The notes below the pieces were generated by a model. That model searched no databases, was not told the DNA's origin, and saw only the letters and a list, made by a program, of their open reading frames with translations. Below are positions 1-7,168 of a stretch of DNA of 36,108 nucleotides, piece after piece. Position 1 is the first letter of the stretch. Each line of letters starts with the position of its first letter. Source of the DNA: Microbacterium sp. Leaf159 (GTDB lineage: Bacteria > Actinomycetota > Actinomycetes > Actinomycetales > Microbacteriaceae); the NCBI RefSeq assembly GCF_001423615.1, contig NZ_LMOU01000001.1, positions 1,934,753-1,970,860 on the forward strand, in the 5' to 3' direction. The translations under genes were made by a program, and so were the position numbers.

Positions 1-399
1 GCCCCGTTTTACCCCAGATCAGAGCCGTATTCCAATCTCCCAGAATGACACAGAGTCGTCCACCAGAGGGCGCGCAGGGCGGCAGCGCTGCAAGAGGGTC
101 GCGAGCCGAAGAGACACCCCTAGACGAGAGACGCACGAGCACGAGCACGAGCGCGAGCGGCGACTCAGGACAAAAACGCACGAGCCGAAGAAGCGACCAG
201 CACGAAAGAAGCACAAACCCGTGGGACGGGGCCCAGCACGAAAGAAGCACAAACCCGAGGGTCGGGGCCAGGACGAACGAAGAACGACCCGAAGAAACGA
301 CCCCAGGGGCGAAGAACACGCCCCAGAGAGGCAACCCCCCGAGAAGCCGAGCAGGCGAGACGGAGAACGGCGGGACAACGACAGCCGCTCCCCGAACGC
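1..399. repeat. Gene-free left end with degenerate 36-bp tandem repeat
   Basis: I see no credible gene here; open frames on both strands are Arg-, Ser- or Pro-rich low complexity without a ribosome binding site. The stretch holds a 25-base perfect repeat at 197-221 and 233-257 (core CACGAAAGAAGCACAAACCC), 36 bases apart, followed by a decayed third copy from about 268. The plus strand is rich in A and in GAAG/CGAA words, unlike the coding DNA around it. It lies downstream of the minus-strand alcohol dehydrogenase and its terminator. Confidence 0.6.
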
Positions 400-434
400 C
401 GAAGTGGCCCCGCTCGACGAGCGGGGCCACTTCG
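400..434 (-). terminator. Strong hairpin terminator of the alcohol dehydrogenase gene
   Basis: A perfect 16-bp stem (400-415 with 419-434, arm CGAAGTGGCCCCGCTC) closes a 3-base loop. It begins about 20 bases past the stop of the minus-strand dehydrogenase. There is no long U run, which is usual for high-GC actinobacterial terminators. Confidence 0.8.
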
Positions 435-454
435 ATCACACAATTGCGGAGGTG

Positions 455-1501
455 TCAGTCCGCCATCGTCTTCGCGTCGATGACGAAGCGGTAGCGCACG
501 TCAGACGCGAGCACTCGCTCGTATGCCTCGTTGATCTGCGAGGCCGTGATGACTTCGATCTCCGATGCGATGCCGTGCTCGGCGCAGAAATCGAGCATCT
601 CCTGTGTCTCGCGGATGCCGCCGATGTTCGATCCGGCGAGCGAGCGGCGTCCGCCGATCAGCGATCCGACATGAACCTCCAGCGGCTCGGCCGGCGCACC
701 GACGCAGACCATCGACCCGCCCACATCGAGGAGGCCGAGGTAGGCGCGGAGGTCGACCACCGCGCTGACCGTGTTGAGGATCACGTCGAACGACCCCCGC
801 AGCGAGCGGAAGGTCTCAGGGTCGCTGGTCGCGAAGTAGTGGTCTGCGCCGAGGCGGATGCCGTCGTCCTTCTTGTTGAGGGTCTGCGACAGCACGGTCA
901 CCTCGGCCCCGAGGGCGTGCGCGATCTGCACCCCCATGTGCCCGAGCCCGCCGAGCCCGACGACGGCGACGCGGGTGCCCGGCCCGACGTTCCAGTGGCG
1001 CAGCGGCGAGTACGTGGTGATTCCTGCACAGAGAAGGGGTGCGGCGACATCGAGCTCGAGACCGTCGGGGATGCGCACGACGAACGACTCGGTCACGACG
1101 ACCTGCTCCGAGTAGCCGCCCTGGGTGATTGTTCCGTCGCGGTCGGTCGCGCCATATGTGCCCACCGCGCCGTTCGAGCAGAACTGCTCCTCGCCTCGCT
1201 CGCAGTTGCGGCATTCACCGCAGGAGTTCACGAGACAACCGACGCCGACGCGGTCGCCGACGGCGTGCTTCGTGACCTCGGAACCGACGGCTGCCACGAT
1301 TCCGGCGATCTCGTGCCCCGGCGCGAGCGGATAGCTCTGCGGGCCCCAGTCTCCGCGGACGGTGTGGATGTCGGAGTGGCAGATCCCCGCGAAAGCGATG
1401 TCGATCAGGATGTCGTGGGCACCGAGCTCTCGTCGCTCGATCACGGTCTTCTCGAGCGGTGCGGCTTCGCTCGGTGCGGCGTAGGCGTGGACACGGGTCA
1501 T
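455..1501 (-). CDS. Zinc-dependent NAD(P) alcohol dehydrogenase (cinnamyl-alcohol-dehydrogenase-like MDR family)
   Basis: A 348-residue medium-chain dehydrogenase expected to interconvert alcohols and aldehydes in the cytoplasm using NAD(P)H. Catalytic zinc ligands sit in the GICHSD and GHEIAG motifs near residues 40-65. A four-cysteine structural zinc lobe ([13 protein letters not shown]) lies near 105-120. The Rossmann motif GLGGLGHMG lies near residue 180. Length and order match the family of YjgB/AdhC-like enzymes that reduce a broad range of aldehydes; the true substrate cannot be read from sequence. The ATG at 1501 has a GAGGAG ribosome site just upstream, and a TAGTGT box at 1539-1544 is a plausible -10. 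It appears monocistronic, with a strong hairpin after the stop and a divergent membrane-protein gene upstream. Confidence 0.9.
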   Translation of the reverse strand: MTRVHAYAAPSEAAPLEKTVIERRELGAHDILIDIAFAGICHSDIHTVRGDWGPQSYPLAPGHEIAGIVAAVGSEVTKHAVGDRVGVGCLVNSCGECRNCERGEEQFCSNGAVGTYGATDRDGTITQGGYSEQVVVTESFVVRIPDGLELDVAAPLLCAGITTYSPLRHWNVGPGTRVAVVGLGGLGHMGVQIAHALGAEVTVLSQTLNKKDDGIRLGADHYFATSDPETFRSLRGSFDVILNTVSAVVDLRAYLGLLDVGGSMVCVGAPAEPLEVHVGSLIGGRRSLAGSNIGGIRETQEMLDFCAEHGIASEIEVITASQINEAYERVLASDVRYRFVIDAKTMAD

Positions 1502-1614
1502 CGAAGACTCCTCGGGTCGGTTCGGGTGGGGCAGATCGACACTACGGGGTGAACCTGTGTCGTTCCGGCACTCGGATCGGTACCGTGGGGCTACGACTCC
1601 GGAGGGGAAGTCCT

Positions 1615-2706
1615 ATGCGCCGATCATCCTTGACCGCCCGCCTGATCACGATCCTGATCGCTCTCATACTGACGCCGATCGCACTGATACTGCTGTCCAT
1701 CGGCGGGCAGACGATGAATCTCACGTTCTTCTCGTACGGGTTCGACGGGTACATGGTGCCCCTGGTCGGGTCGCTGCTGCTGCAGGCTCTCGGTCTCGCG
1801 CTGCTCATCCTGGTCGTGCTCACCGGCATCTGGAGTTCCGCCGGCCTGATCGTCGTCGGCATCTTCAGCATCGTTCCCCTGATCGTCGCGGTGTTCCCCG
1901 TGACACTGTCGTGGATCATCCGGATCCAACCGCGGGACTGGGGCGACGGCCTCGCCTACGGACTGCCTCTCATCGTGCTGGCAGCTCTCGGGGCGATGGG
2001 AATTGTGCTCGCTCTCGTCCGCCGAGACCCGCGTCCGAAGGGCCCCGCTCTCGGCGTGATCGGCATCGTCGCCGCCCCGTTGCTGCTGACCGCGGGCGCC
2101 TGGGCGATCATCTGGGGCATCGCCGACGGCGCGCTCTACGCCCTGCAGCGATTCCAGTTCGACCTCCGCCCCGCCGCGGCAGCGACGGTCCTCGCCGGCA
2201 CCCTGCTCGTTATCGCAGGCATCGCCGTGTCGAGGTGGTCTCCCTTCGCGCTGATCCTGCCGGCACTCGTGCTGCTGGTCGCCAGCATCCTGCTGATCGC
2301 CGCTCCCGATGCCACGTTCCGGATGCTGTTCCAGCTGCCGCGCGGCCTGAACACCGTGGTTCCGACCCTGCTCCTCTATGGAGGCGGGGCAGCGGCCGGG
2401 CTGCTGTATCTCGCGTTCACCGTCGTGCTGCTGCGCGTCAGGGCCCAGTCGAGGCTCGCGGGCGACGGTTCAGCGCACTCGGGCGGCACCTCGTCCGCAC
2501 AGGCACAGTACGCGGCGGGGCAGTATCCGGGCGCGCAGTATCCGGGCGCACAGTATCCGGGCGCACAGAACTCTGAGTCGCAGTACCCGCCAGAGCAGTT
2601 CCCGCCCACCGCGACGCAGCATCCGCACCCGACGTCTCGCGGACAGCAGCCCGCTCCCGGCCAGCAGCCGCCTCCCGCACCGCATCCGCCTCAGCCCGGG
2701 TCCTGA
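1615..2706 (+). CDS. Polytopic membrane protein with Q/P/Y-rich repetitive tail, function unknown
   Basis: A 363-residue protein that I do not recognise as a named family. About eight hydrophobic segments fill residues 10-290. A roughly 75-residue cytoplasmic-style tail rich in Gln, Pro, Tyr, Ala and Gly follows and ends in runs of PPP/PAPHPP. The tail contains three back-to-back copies of QYPGA encoded by 15-bp DNA repeats at 2521-2565. Start: the reading frame is open further upstream, but the ATG at 1615 has GGAGGGG placed 4-5 bases before it and begins directly with a basic N-terminus leading into the first membrane helix, so I use it. The gene is divergent from the dehydrogenase. Tails of this kind are common in actinobacterial envelope proteins and may bind other proteins, but that is inference. 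Confidence 0.75.
   Translation: MRRSSLTARLITILIALILTPIALILLSIGGQTMNLTFFSYGFDGYMVPLVGSLLLQALGLALLILVVLTGIWSSAGLIVVGIFSIVPLIVAVFPVTLSWIIRIQPRDWGDGLAYGLPLIVLAALGAMGIVLALVRRDPRPKGPALGVIGIVAAPLLLTAGAWAIIWGIADGALYALQRFQFDLRPAAAATVLAGTLLVIAGIAVSRWSPFALILPALVLLVASILLIAAPDATFRMLFQLPRGLNTVVPTLLLYGGGAAAGLLYLAFTVVLLRVRAQSRLAGDGSAHSGGTSSAQAQYAAGQYPGAQYPGAQYPGAQNSESQYPPEQFPPTATQHPHPTSRGQQPAPGQQPPPAPHPPQPGS
2521..2565 (+). repeat. Three 15-bp in-frame tandem repeats
   Basis: The unit CAGTATCCGGGCGCR occurs three times without gaps and encodes QYPGA three times in the tail of the membrane protein. Copies differ by a single base, so the array looks recent. Confidence 0.85.
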
Positions 2707-2732
2707 ACCCGAGAGCGTCATGCGGCGCGAGG

Positions 2733-2767
2733 ACAGACGACAGACGACAGACGACAGACGACAGACG
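2733..2767. repeat. Five perfect copies of the 7-mer ACAGACG
   Basis: Five gap-free copies of ACAGACG directly abut a terminator hairpin, in the 117-base space between two convergent genes. Seven-base units would shift frame, and the site is non-coding. Confidence 0.9.
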
Positions 2768-2801
2768 ACAACGGCCGGGATCCCAGGATCCCGGCCGTTG
2801 T
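2768..2801. terminator. Bidirectional terminator between convergent genes
   Basis: A perfect 16-bp inverted repeat (2768-2783 with 2786-2801, arm ACAACGGCCGGGATCC) leaves only a 2-base loop; in RNA the innermost pairs would open. It sits between the plus-strand membrane-protein gene and the minus-strand acyl-CoA oxidase gene and can serve both. Confidence 0.85.
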
Positions 2802-2823
2802 CGGTGAAGTCGCGAACTCCGCG

Positions 2824-4893
2824 TCAGCGCTTGGCGTTCTTCTTCAGCGCCTTCTCGAGCACCGGAGCGTCTCCGGATGCCGCGAGTGCCGCGTAGTACT
2901 CGCGTGCCTCATCCTGACGCTCGCGCTCGGCGCCCGAAGCGATGGGTGCGCGCACGTGCTCCGGCTCGTAGCCGAACGCGTCGACGAGGTCCAGCGCGTA
3001 CGGACGAAGCCGCGTGCACAGCCGGTCGATGTACCGCGACACCGCGGCCGCGCGCTGCGTCGAGAGGCGCCCGTTGATGAGGTGCCACGCGAGGTGCTTC
3101 TCGATGAGCTGCAGGCCGAACAGGTCGCGCAGCCACGTGAGCACCTTCTTGGTGTCGGCGTCGTCGACACGGTGGACGGCGTCGGTGAACGCCTCCCACT
3201 GCAGCAGTTCGCCGTGGGCCCGCGCGGCTTCGATCAGCTCGGCCTGGTTCTCGTTGAACAGCTGGGCGCCGAGCACCTTGTCCTTGCCCGCCGGACGCAG
3301 GCGACCGGCCACGTCGGCGACCATCTGCTGCACGCGCTCGGCGAGCAGCTGGTGCTGCTGCTCCTCGCGCAGGCCGTTCTCGACCGAGCGCGCGACCTGC
3401 CCCAGGTCGACGACCGACTGACCGAACTGACGCAGCCCCGCACCGTGGAACACCTTGCCCGCGGTCATCCCGACGGCGAACTTCGCCAGCGCCGCAGCAT
3501 CCTTGCCCGTGAACTGCTTGGCGTAGTCGGTGAGCAGACGCTTGCCGACGAGCTGCAGCAGAACGTTGTTGTCGCCCTCGAAGGTGACGTAGATGTCGAG
3601 GTCGGCGCGGAGCCCGACGAGACGGTTCTCGAACATGAAGCCCGCTCCGCCGCAGGCCTCGCGTGCCTCCTGCAGCGTGTCGAGCGCGTGCCAGGTCGAC
3701 AGCGGCTTGAGCGCCGCGGCCAGGGTCTCGAGGTCTTCGCGGTCGGCCGGGGTGTCGGTGCGGCCCGAGAACACTCCGTCGAACTTCTGCAGGAACTCGT
3801 CGTGCGCGAAGATCTGCGCGTACGTCGTCGCGAGGCGCGGGAACAGTCGGCGCTGGTGCTTGCCGTAGTCGAGCAGCACGACCTCCTGCCCGTCTGCTCC
3901 GTCGAACTGACGGCGCTGGGTGGCGTAGGTGATCGCGATCTTCAACCCGAGAGCGGATGCCCAGCAGGCCGCGCCGTCGAGCGAGACGCGCCCCTGCACC
4001 AGCGTGCCGAGCATCGTGAAGAAGCGACGACCGGGGCTGTCGATCGCGCTCGAGTACGTGCCGTCCGCCGCGACGTCGCCGTACTTGTTCAGCAGGTTCG
4101 TGCGGGGGATGCGGATGTGGTCGAAGCTCAGGCGCCCGTTGTCGATGCCGTTGAGGCCTCCCTTGAGGCCGTCGTCCTCACGGCCGATGCCGGGCAGGTC
4201 GACGCCGTCCTCTCCGCGCAGCGGCACGTAGAAGCAGTGCACGCCGTGGTTGACGCCGTTCGTGATGAGCTGCGCGAACACGGTCGCGGCGATCCCGTGC
4301 AGGGCCGCGTTGCCGAGGTACTCCTTCGTGGCGCCGCGGAACGGCGTGTTGATCACGAACTCCTCGGTCTCGGGGTCGTAAGTCGCGGTCGTGCCGACGG
4401 CCGCGACGTCGGATCCGTGCCCGATCTCGGTCATGGCGAACGCTCCGGGGATCGAGAGGTCCATGACACCGGGCAGCCACTTCTCGTGGTGCTCGGTGGT
4501 GCCGAGCTGCAGGATCGCGGAGCCGAAGAGCCCCCACTGCACACCGGACTTGATCTGCAGGCTCGGGTCGGCGACGACCAGTTCCTCGAAGCCCGCGATG
4601 TTGCCGCCGTTGTTCTCCTCGCCGCCCAGCGACTTCGGGAACGCACGGTGCACGGCCTTGTTCTCGACGAGCAGGTGCAGCTGGCTGAGCACGCGCTCGC
4701 GGTGCTCGTCCTTGCCCAGTTCGTCCTTGCGCCAGAACGCCGAGTCCTTGATCATCTCGCGCGCCTCGCGGCGAGTGTCGGCCCAGGTGCCCATCAGCAG
4801 ATCGGTGACCCGGGCGACGTCGAACGTCAGGTTCGCGTCAGCGCTGTCGGTGTGGGAGCGAGTCGTCTTCGGACGGACGGCGGCGTCGACCAT
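2824..4893 (-). CDS. Acyl-CoA oxidase/dehydrogenase family flavoenzyme
   Basis: A 689-residue FAD enzyme of the long acyl-CoA oxidase type, catalysing alpha,beta-desaturation of acyl-CoA, the first step of fatty-acid beta-oxidation. The middle domain contains FAMTEIGHGSDVA, the flavin and substrate loop seen in this family. The C-terminal helical half contains CGGAGF followed by TFEGDNNVL, where the glutamate is the expected catalytic base. The length, far above the ~380 residues of ordinary acyl-CoA dehydrogenases, fits the oxidase branch; whether oxygen or an electron-transfer flavoprotein is the acceptor is not decidable here. The frame is open to 4944, but AGAGGA at 4900-4905 is spaced 6 bases from the ATG at 4893, which I take as the start. 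It has its own promoter and is probably a single-gene transcript. Confidence 0.9.
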   Translation of the reverse strand: MVDAAVRPKTTRSHTDSADANLTFDVARVTDLLMGTWADTRREAREMIKDSAFWRKDELGKDEHRERVLSQLHLLVENKAVHRAFPKSLGGEENNGGNIAGFEELVVADPSLQIKSGVQWGLFGSAILQLGTTEHHEKWLPGVMDLSIPGAFAMTEIGHGSDVAAVGTTATYDPETEEFVINTPFRGATKEYLGNAALHGIAATVFAQLITNGVNHGVHCFYVPLRGEDGVDLPGIGREDDGLKGGLNGIDNGRLSFDHIRIPRTNLLNKYGDVAADGTYSSAIDSPGRRFFTMLGTLVQGRVSLDGAACWASALGLKIAITYATQRRQFDGADGQEVVLLDYGKHQRRLFPRLATTYAQIFAHDEFLQKFDGVFSGRTDTPADREDLETLAAALKPLSTWHALDTLQEAREACGGAGFMFENRLVGLRADLDIYVTFEGDNNVLLQLVGKRLLTDYAKQFTGKDAAALAKFAVGMTAGKVFHGAGLRQFGQSVVDLGQVARSVENGLREEQQHQLLAERVQQMVADVAGRLRPAGKDKVLGAQLFNENQAELIEAARAHGELLQWEAFTDAVHRVDDADTKKVLTWLRDLFGLQLIEKHLAWHLINGRLSTQRAAAVSRYIDRLCTRLRPYALDLVDAFGYEPEHVRAPIASGAERERQDEAREYYAALAASGDAPVLEKALKKNAKR

Positions 4894-4928
4894 GAGCATT
4901 CCTCTCAGAGGGAAGTAAAGATGCTTCC

Positions 4929-4957
4929 ATGGTAGGTCTGCCACAACCAGGGGTGAA
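4929..4957 (-). promoter_or_regulatory. Putative promoter of acyl-CoA oxidase gene with palindrome at -35
   Basis: Reading the minus strand, TTCACC (4952-4957) and TACCAT (4929-4934) are separated by exactly 17 bases. An inverted repeat with core CAGGGG-N6-CCCCTG (4948-4965) overlaps the -35 element and could be an operator, perhaps for an acyl-CoA-responsive repressor. The same hairpin could also help end transcription from the upstream HTTM gene. Confidence 0.45.
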
Positions 4958-5044
4958 CTCCCCTGTGGTCATCCTCCAACGCCGAGCGGGCACGCCGCCC
5001 CGCCGCATTGTCGTCAGACCACAGTCGGCACCACGCGAGGCCCG

Positions 5045-6280
5045 TCAGGCATCGACGGTCGCTCCGGGCGGAGGCGCGGTCTTGGTCTGCTCCCACCGCC
5101 GCTTGGTCCCGGAGCTGAGCCGGGCCCACGTGCGGTCGCGGATGAAGATCGAGTCGATCGCGATCATCGTGAGAGAGAACCAGGGCAGCCCCATGAGCAC
5201 GCCGATGCCGATGTGGAAGGACAGGATGCCGATCAGGCCGATCAGCCGTGTCGGCCGGGTCAGCAGCATGAGCGGGAACGCCACCTGCAGGATGATCGAG
5301 CCCCAGGTCGCCGCGACGACCATCGGCCCCCACGTGGTGACGAGGTCGCTCAGCACCGGCCAGGTGCCGAACCGCGCCGTCTGCAGCGGGTTGTAGACCG
5401 CGTACCCCTCTTCCCAGGGAGCGCCGCCCGCCTTGTAGAGCGCACCGGAGGCGTACACGAAGCACACCTGTGCGGTGAGCGCCACGAGCGCGAGGTTGTG
5501 GAACACCGTGCCCAGCAGCGCCGGCTGGCTGTTCGGCGCGAACCATTCGCCGCTCTTCGCGCGACGCTTGGCATCGAGCGACCAGCGGGCGGCGGGATCG
5601 GCGAAGAACAGCAGCAGCAACGCGATGCGGAACATGTTGTCGCCCTGATCGCCCACCATGTCGTTGGCCTCGACGAACCCGACCCACAGGCAGAAGAAGA
5701 CCGGCAGCACGATGCGGAAGCGCCATCCGAGCACGAACAGCACCGCGAGCACGCCGAGGAGCAGATAGAGAGATGTATAGAGGACGTCGTTGCCCATCGC
5801 CGCGTGGAAGGCGCTGAAGACCCAGATCTTGGGGAACTCGCTGACGGGCTCGACCATCTCGCCGTTCCACGCCGACCCGGATCCGAACGTGTAGAGACGG
5901 GTGCCGAAGTTCGCCGCGAGCAGGCCGATCGCCGTTACTCCGAACAGGATGCGCGTGACCGCGAGCCCGTAGAGCGCCTTCTTGCCGTTGAAGAGCCAGT
6001 CACCGACGAACGCCGAGATGCGATCGATGGCCGAGAGCACCATCGCCCAGAGCCCCGCGATCATCGACGACGCGAAGCTCAGCAGGCGGGTGATGAAGGA
6101 TTTCGGCGGCACGGAGGCCGGAGCGGGTGCCGGTGCCGGCACCCGCTCCGGGGTCGAGGGAGCGGATGCCGGAGCGGGCGCCGTGGTCGTCGCTCGGGTG
6201 GCCGCCGCATCCGTGCTCTTCGCGGCATCCTTCTTCTTCGCGTTCGCGCGGGGCGCCGCGGTCTTGATCGGCGCGCTCAC
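5045..6280 (-). CDS. HTTM-domain membrane protein (vitamin-K-dependent carboxylase-like / SdpB-like)
   Basis: A 411-residue membrane protein. Residues 1-65 are a low-complexity Ala/Pro/Thr/Lys cytoplasmic leader with alternating A-P pairs. Several transmembrane helices follow from about residue 70 to 390, with the HTTM-type signature region around VEANDMVGDQGDNMFR and a long LLLLFF helix. HTTM proteins are related to gamma-glutamyl carboxylase and include SdpB of Bacillus, which works with SdpA to mature the SdpC toxin. Its start overlaps the stop of the upstream DUF5819 gene (ATGA at 6277-6280), so the two are translationally coupled and probably act together. The biochemical function in actinobacteria is unknown. 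Confidence 0.85.
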   Translation of the reverse strand: MSAPIKTAAPRANAKKKDAAKSTDAAATRATTTAPAPASAPSTPERVPAPAPAPASVPPKSFITRLLSFASSMIAGLWAMVLSAIDRISAFVGDWLFNGKKALYGLAVTRILFGVTAIGLLAANFGTRLYTFGSGSAWNGEMVEPVSEFPKIWVFSAFHAAMGNDVLYTSLYLLLGVLAVLFVLGWRFRIVLPVFFCLWVGFVEANDMVGDQGDNMFRIALLLLFFADPAARWSLDAKRRAKSGEWFAPNSQPALLGTVFHNLALVALTAQVCFVYASGALYKAGGAPWEEGYAVYNPLQTARFGTWPVLSDLVTTWGPMVVAATWGSIILQVAFPLMLLTRPTRLIGLIGILSFHIGIGVLMGLPWFSLTMIAIDSIFIRDRTWARLSSGTKRRWEQTKTAPPPGATVDA

Positions 6281-7092
6281 GGCTGGATCCTCTCGAACTG
6301 GGCGCGGAAGGTGGCGGCGAAGTTCTCGCGGCTCTGGCCTTCCTCTTCTATAGGCAGTCGCCAGCCCGTGGTCGAGAACGTCGGGTCGGGGCGCTGCGCC
6401 CCGGGGTCGTTGCGATCCGCATAGGGGACCACGTTCTGCCTGCTCACGCGGTACTGCACCTTGACGACGGCGTCGGCGCCCCAGATCGCGTAGGCGACCT
6501 GGGTGGCGTACGCGGTCGAGAGGTGCTCCTCAGCCATGTAGGCCTCGGTCGAAGGGTTGTCACCCTCGAGCTCGTCGAAGGAGCGCACCATCCACTCCTC
6601 CCAGTCGCCCTCGGCGAAGTCGAGACCGACGACGGCCTTCTGATCGGCGTTCAGCTTGTTGAACGCGTTCATCTGACCGCTGGCGACCTCGCTGGACTGG
6701 ATGCCGGCGCGCGGCGGCATGAGGTTGTACCGGATCATCGAGAGCTCGACGTCGGTCGCGCTCACCCACCCGGTCTCGATCTCCTCGCCGTCCTTCTCTA
6801 TGACGGCACGGACGTTGAAGTGGTAGTCCCCGTTGATCGGCTCGGGGGCGAACACGCTCCACGACTGACCGAACATGGGCAGCATGTAGCCGGCGAGGAC
6901 CTCCTGTGTGGGGATCTCCCGCAGCGCCGAGTAAGGCGCGATCCAGAGGAACGACGCTCCCACATGCCACAGGGTCAGCAGGCACGCCGCGAACGCGATG
7001 AGCTTCACCCACCAGGTCGGGCGGGGTCGTGCCTGGGCGACGGACGCCGACGCCGTCTGCTCTTCCGGTGAGGTCTCAGTCATGGTGCTCAT
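6277..7092 (-). CDS. DUF5819 family membrane-anchored protein, partner of HTTM protein
   Basis: A 271-residue protein with one N-terminal membrane segment (about residues 27-50) and an extracytoplasmic domain. The motif MFGQSWSVFAPEP near residue 92-105 is typical of DUF5819 and recalls the W-x-F-F/F-A-P element after the membrane anchor in SdpA. No catalytic residues are known. The ATG at 7092 has AAGGA about six bases upstream and is preferred over the internal ATG at 7083. The gene overlaps the HTTM gene by four bases, forming a two-gene operon. The usual guess is a membrane complex acting on a secreted peptide or lipid; no short SdpC-like precursor is visible beside it. Confidence 0.8.
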   Translation of the reverse strand: MSTMTETSPEEQTASASVAQARPRPTWWVKLIAFAACLLTLWHVGASFLWIAPYSALREIPTQEVLAGYMLPMFGQSWSVFAPEPINGDYHFNVRAVIEKDGEEIETGWVSATDVELSMIRYNLMPPRAGIQSSEVASGQMNAFNKLNADQKAVVGLDFAEGDWEEWMVRSFDELEGDNPSTEAYMAEEHLSTAYATQVAYAIWGADAVVKVQYRVSRQNVVPYADRNDPGAQRPDPTFSTTGWRLPIEEEGQSRENFAATFRAQFERIQP

Positions 7093-7107
7093 TCACATCC
7101 TTCTCAC

Positions 7108-7153
7108 CGCTGAAGGTCGGAGCCGCCTCAGCGACGGCCCCGACCTTTCAGCG
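7108..7153 (-). terminator. Terminator after the giant surface-protein gene
   Basis: The arms CGCTGAAGGTCGGAGCCG (7108-7125) and 7135-7153 pair over about 17 bp with a one-base bulge and one mismatch around a nine-base loop. It lies 16 bases past the stop of the 1838-residue gene and just before the DUF5819 gene, separating the two minus-strand units. Confidence 0.75.
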
Positions 7154-7168
7154 TTCGTGCACTGCGTT

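Noticed and set aside
197..257. CRISPR-like repeat pair at the left end
   Set aside because: Only two exact copies, an 11-base gap that is itself similar between copies, and no dyad in the repeat.
221..1552. 443-residue open frame on the plus strand
   Set aside because: Antisense to the alcohol dehydrogenase, with Asp/Arg/His/Val-rich shadow composition and no ribosome site; the minus-strand frame carries all dehydrogenase motifs.
2956..4935. 659-residue open frame on the plus strand
   Set aside because: Mirror of the acyl-CoA oxidase gene; rich in Val/Asp/Arg as expected for a high-GC antisense frame and without recognisable domains.
7093..7168. Short SdpC-like peptide gene next to the DUF5819 gene
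   Set aside because: I looked for it because of the SdpAB resemblance, but this 76-base gap is filled by a terminator hairpin and a ribosome site.
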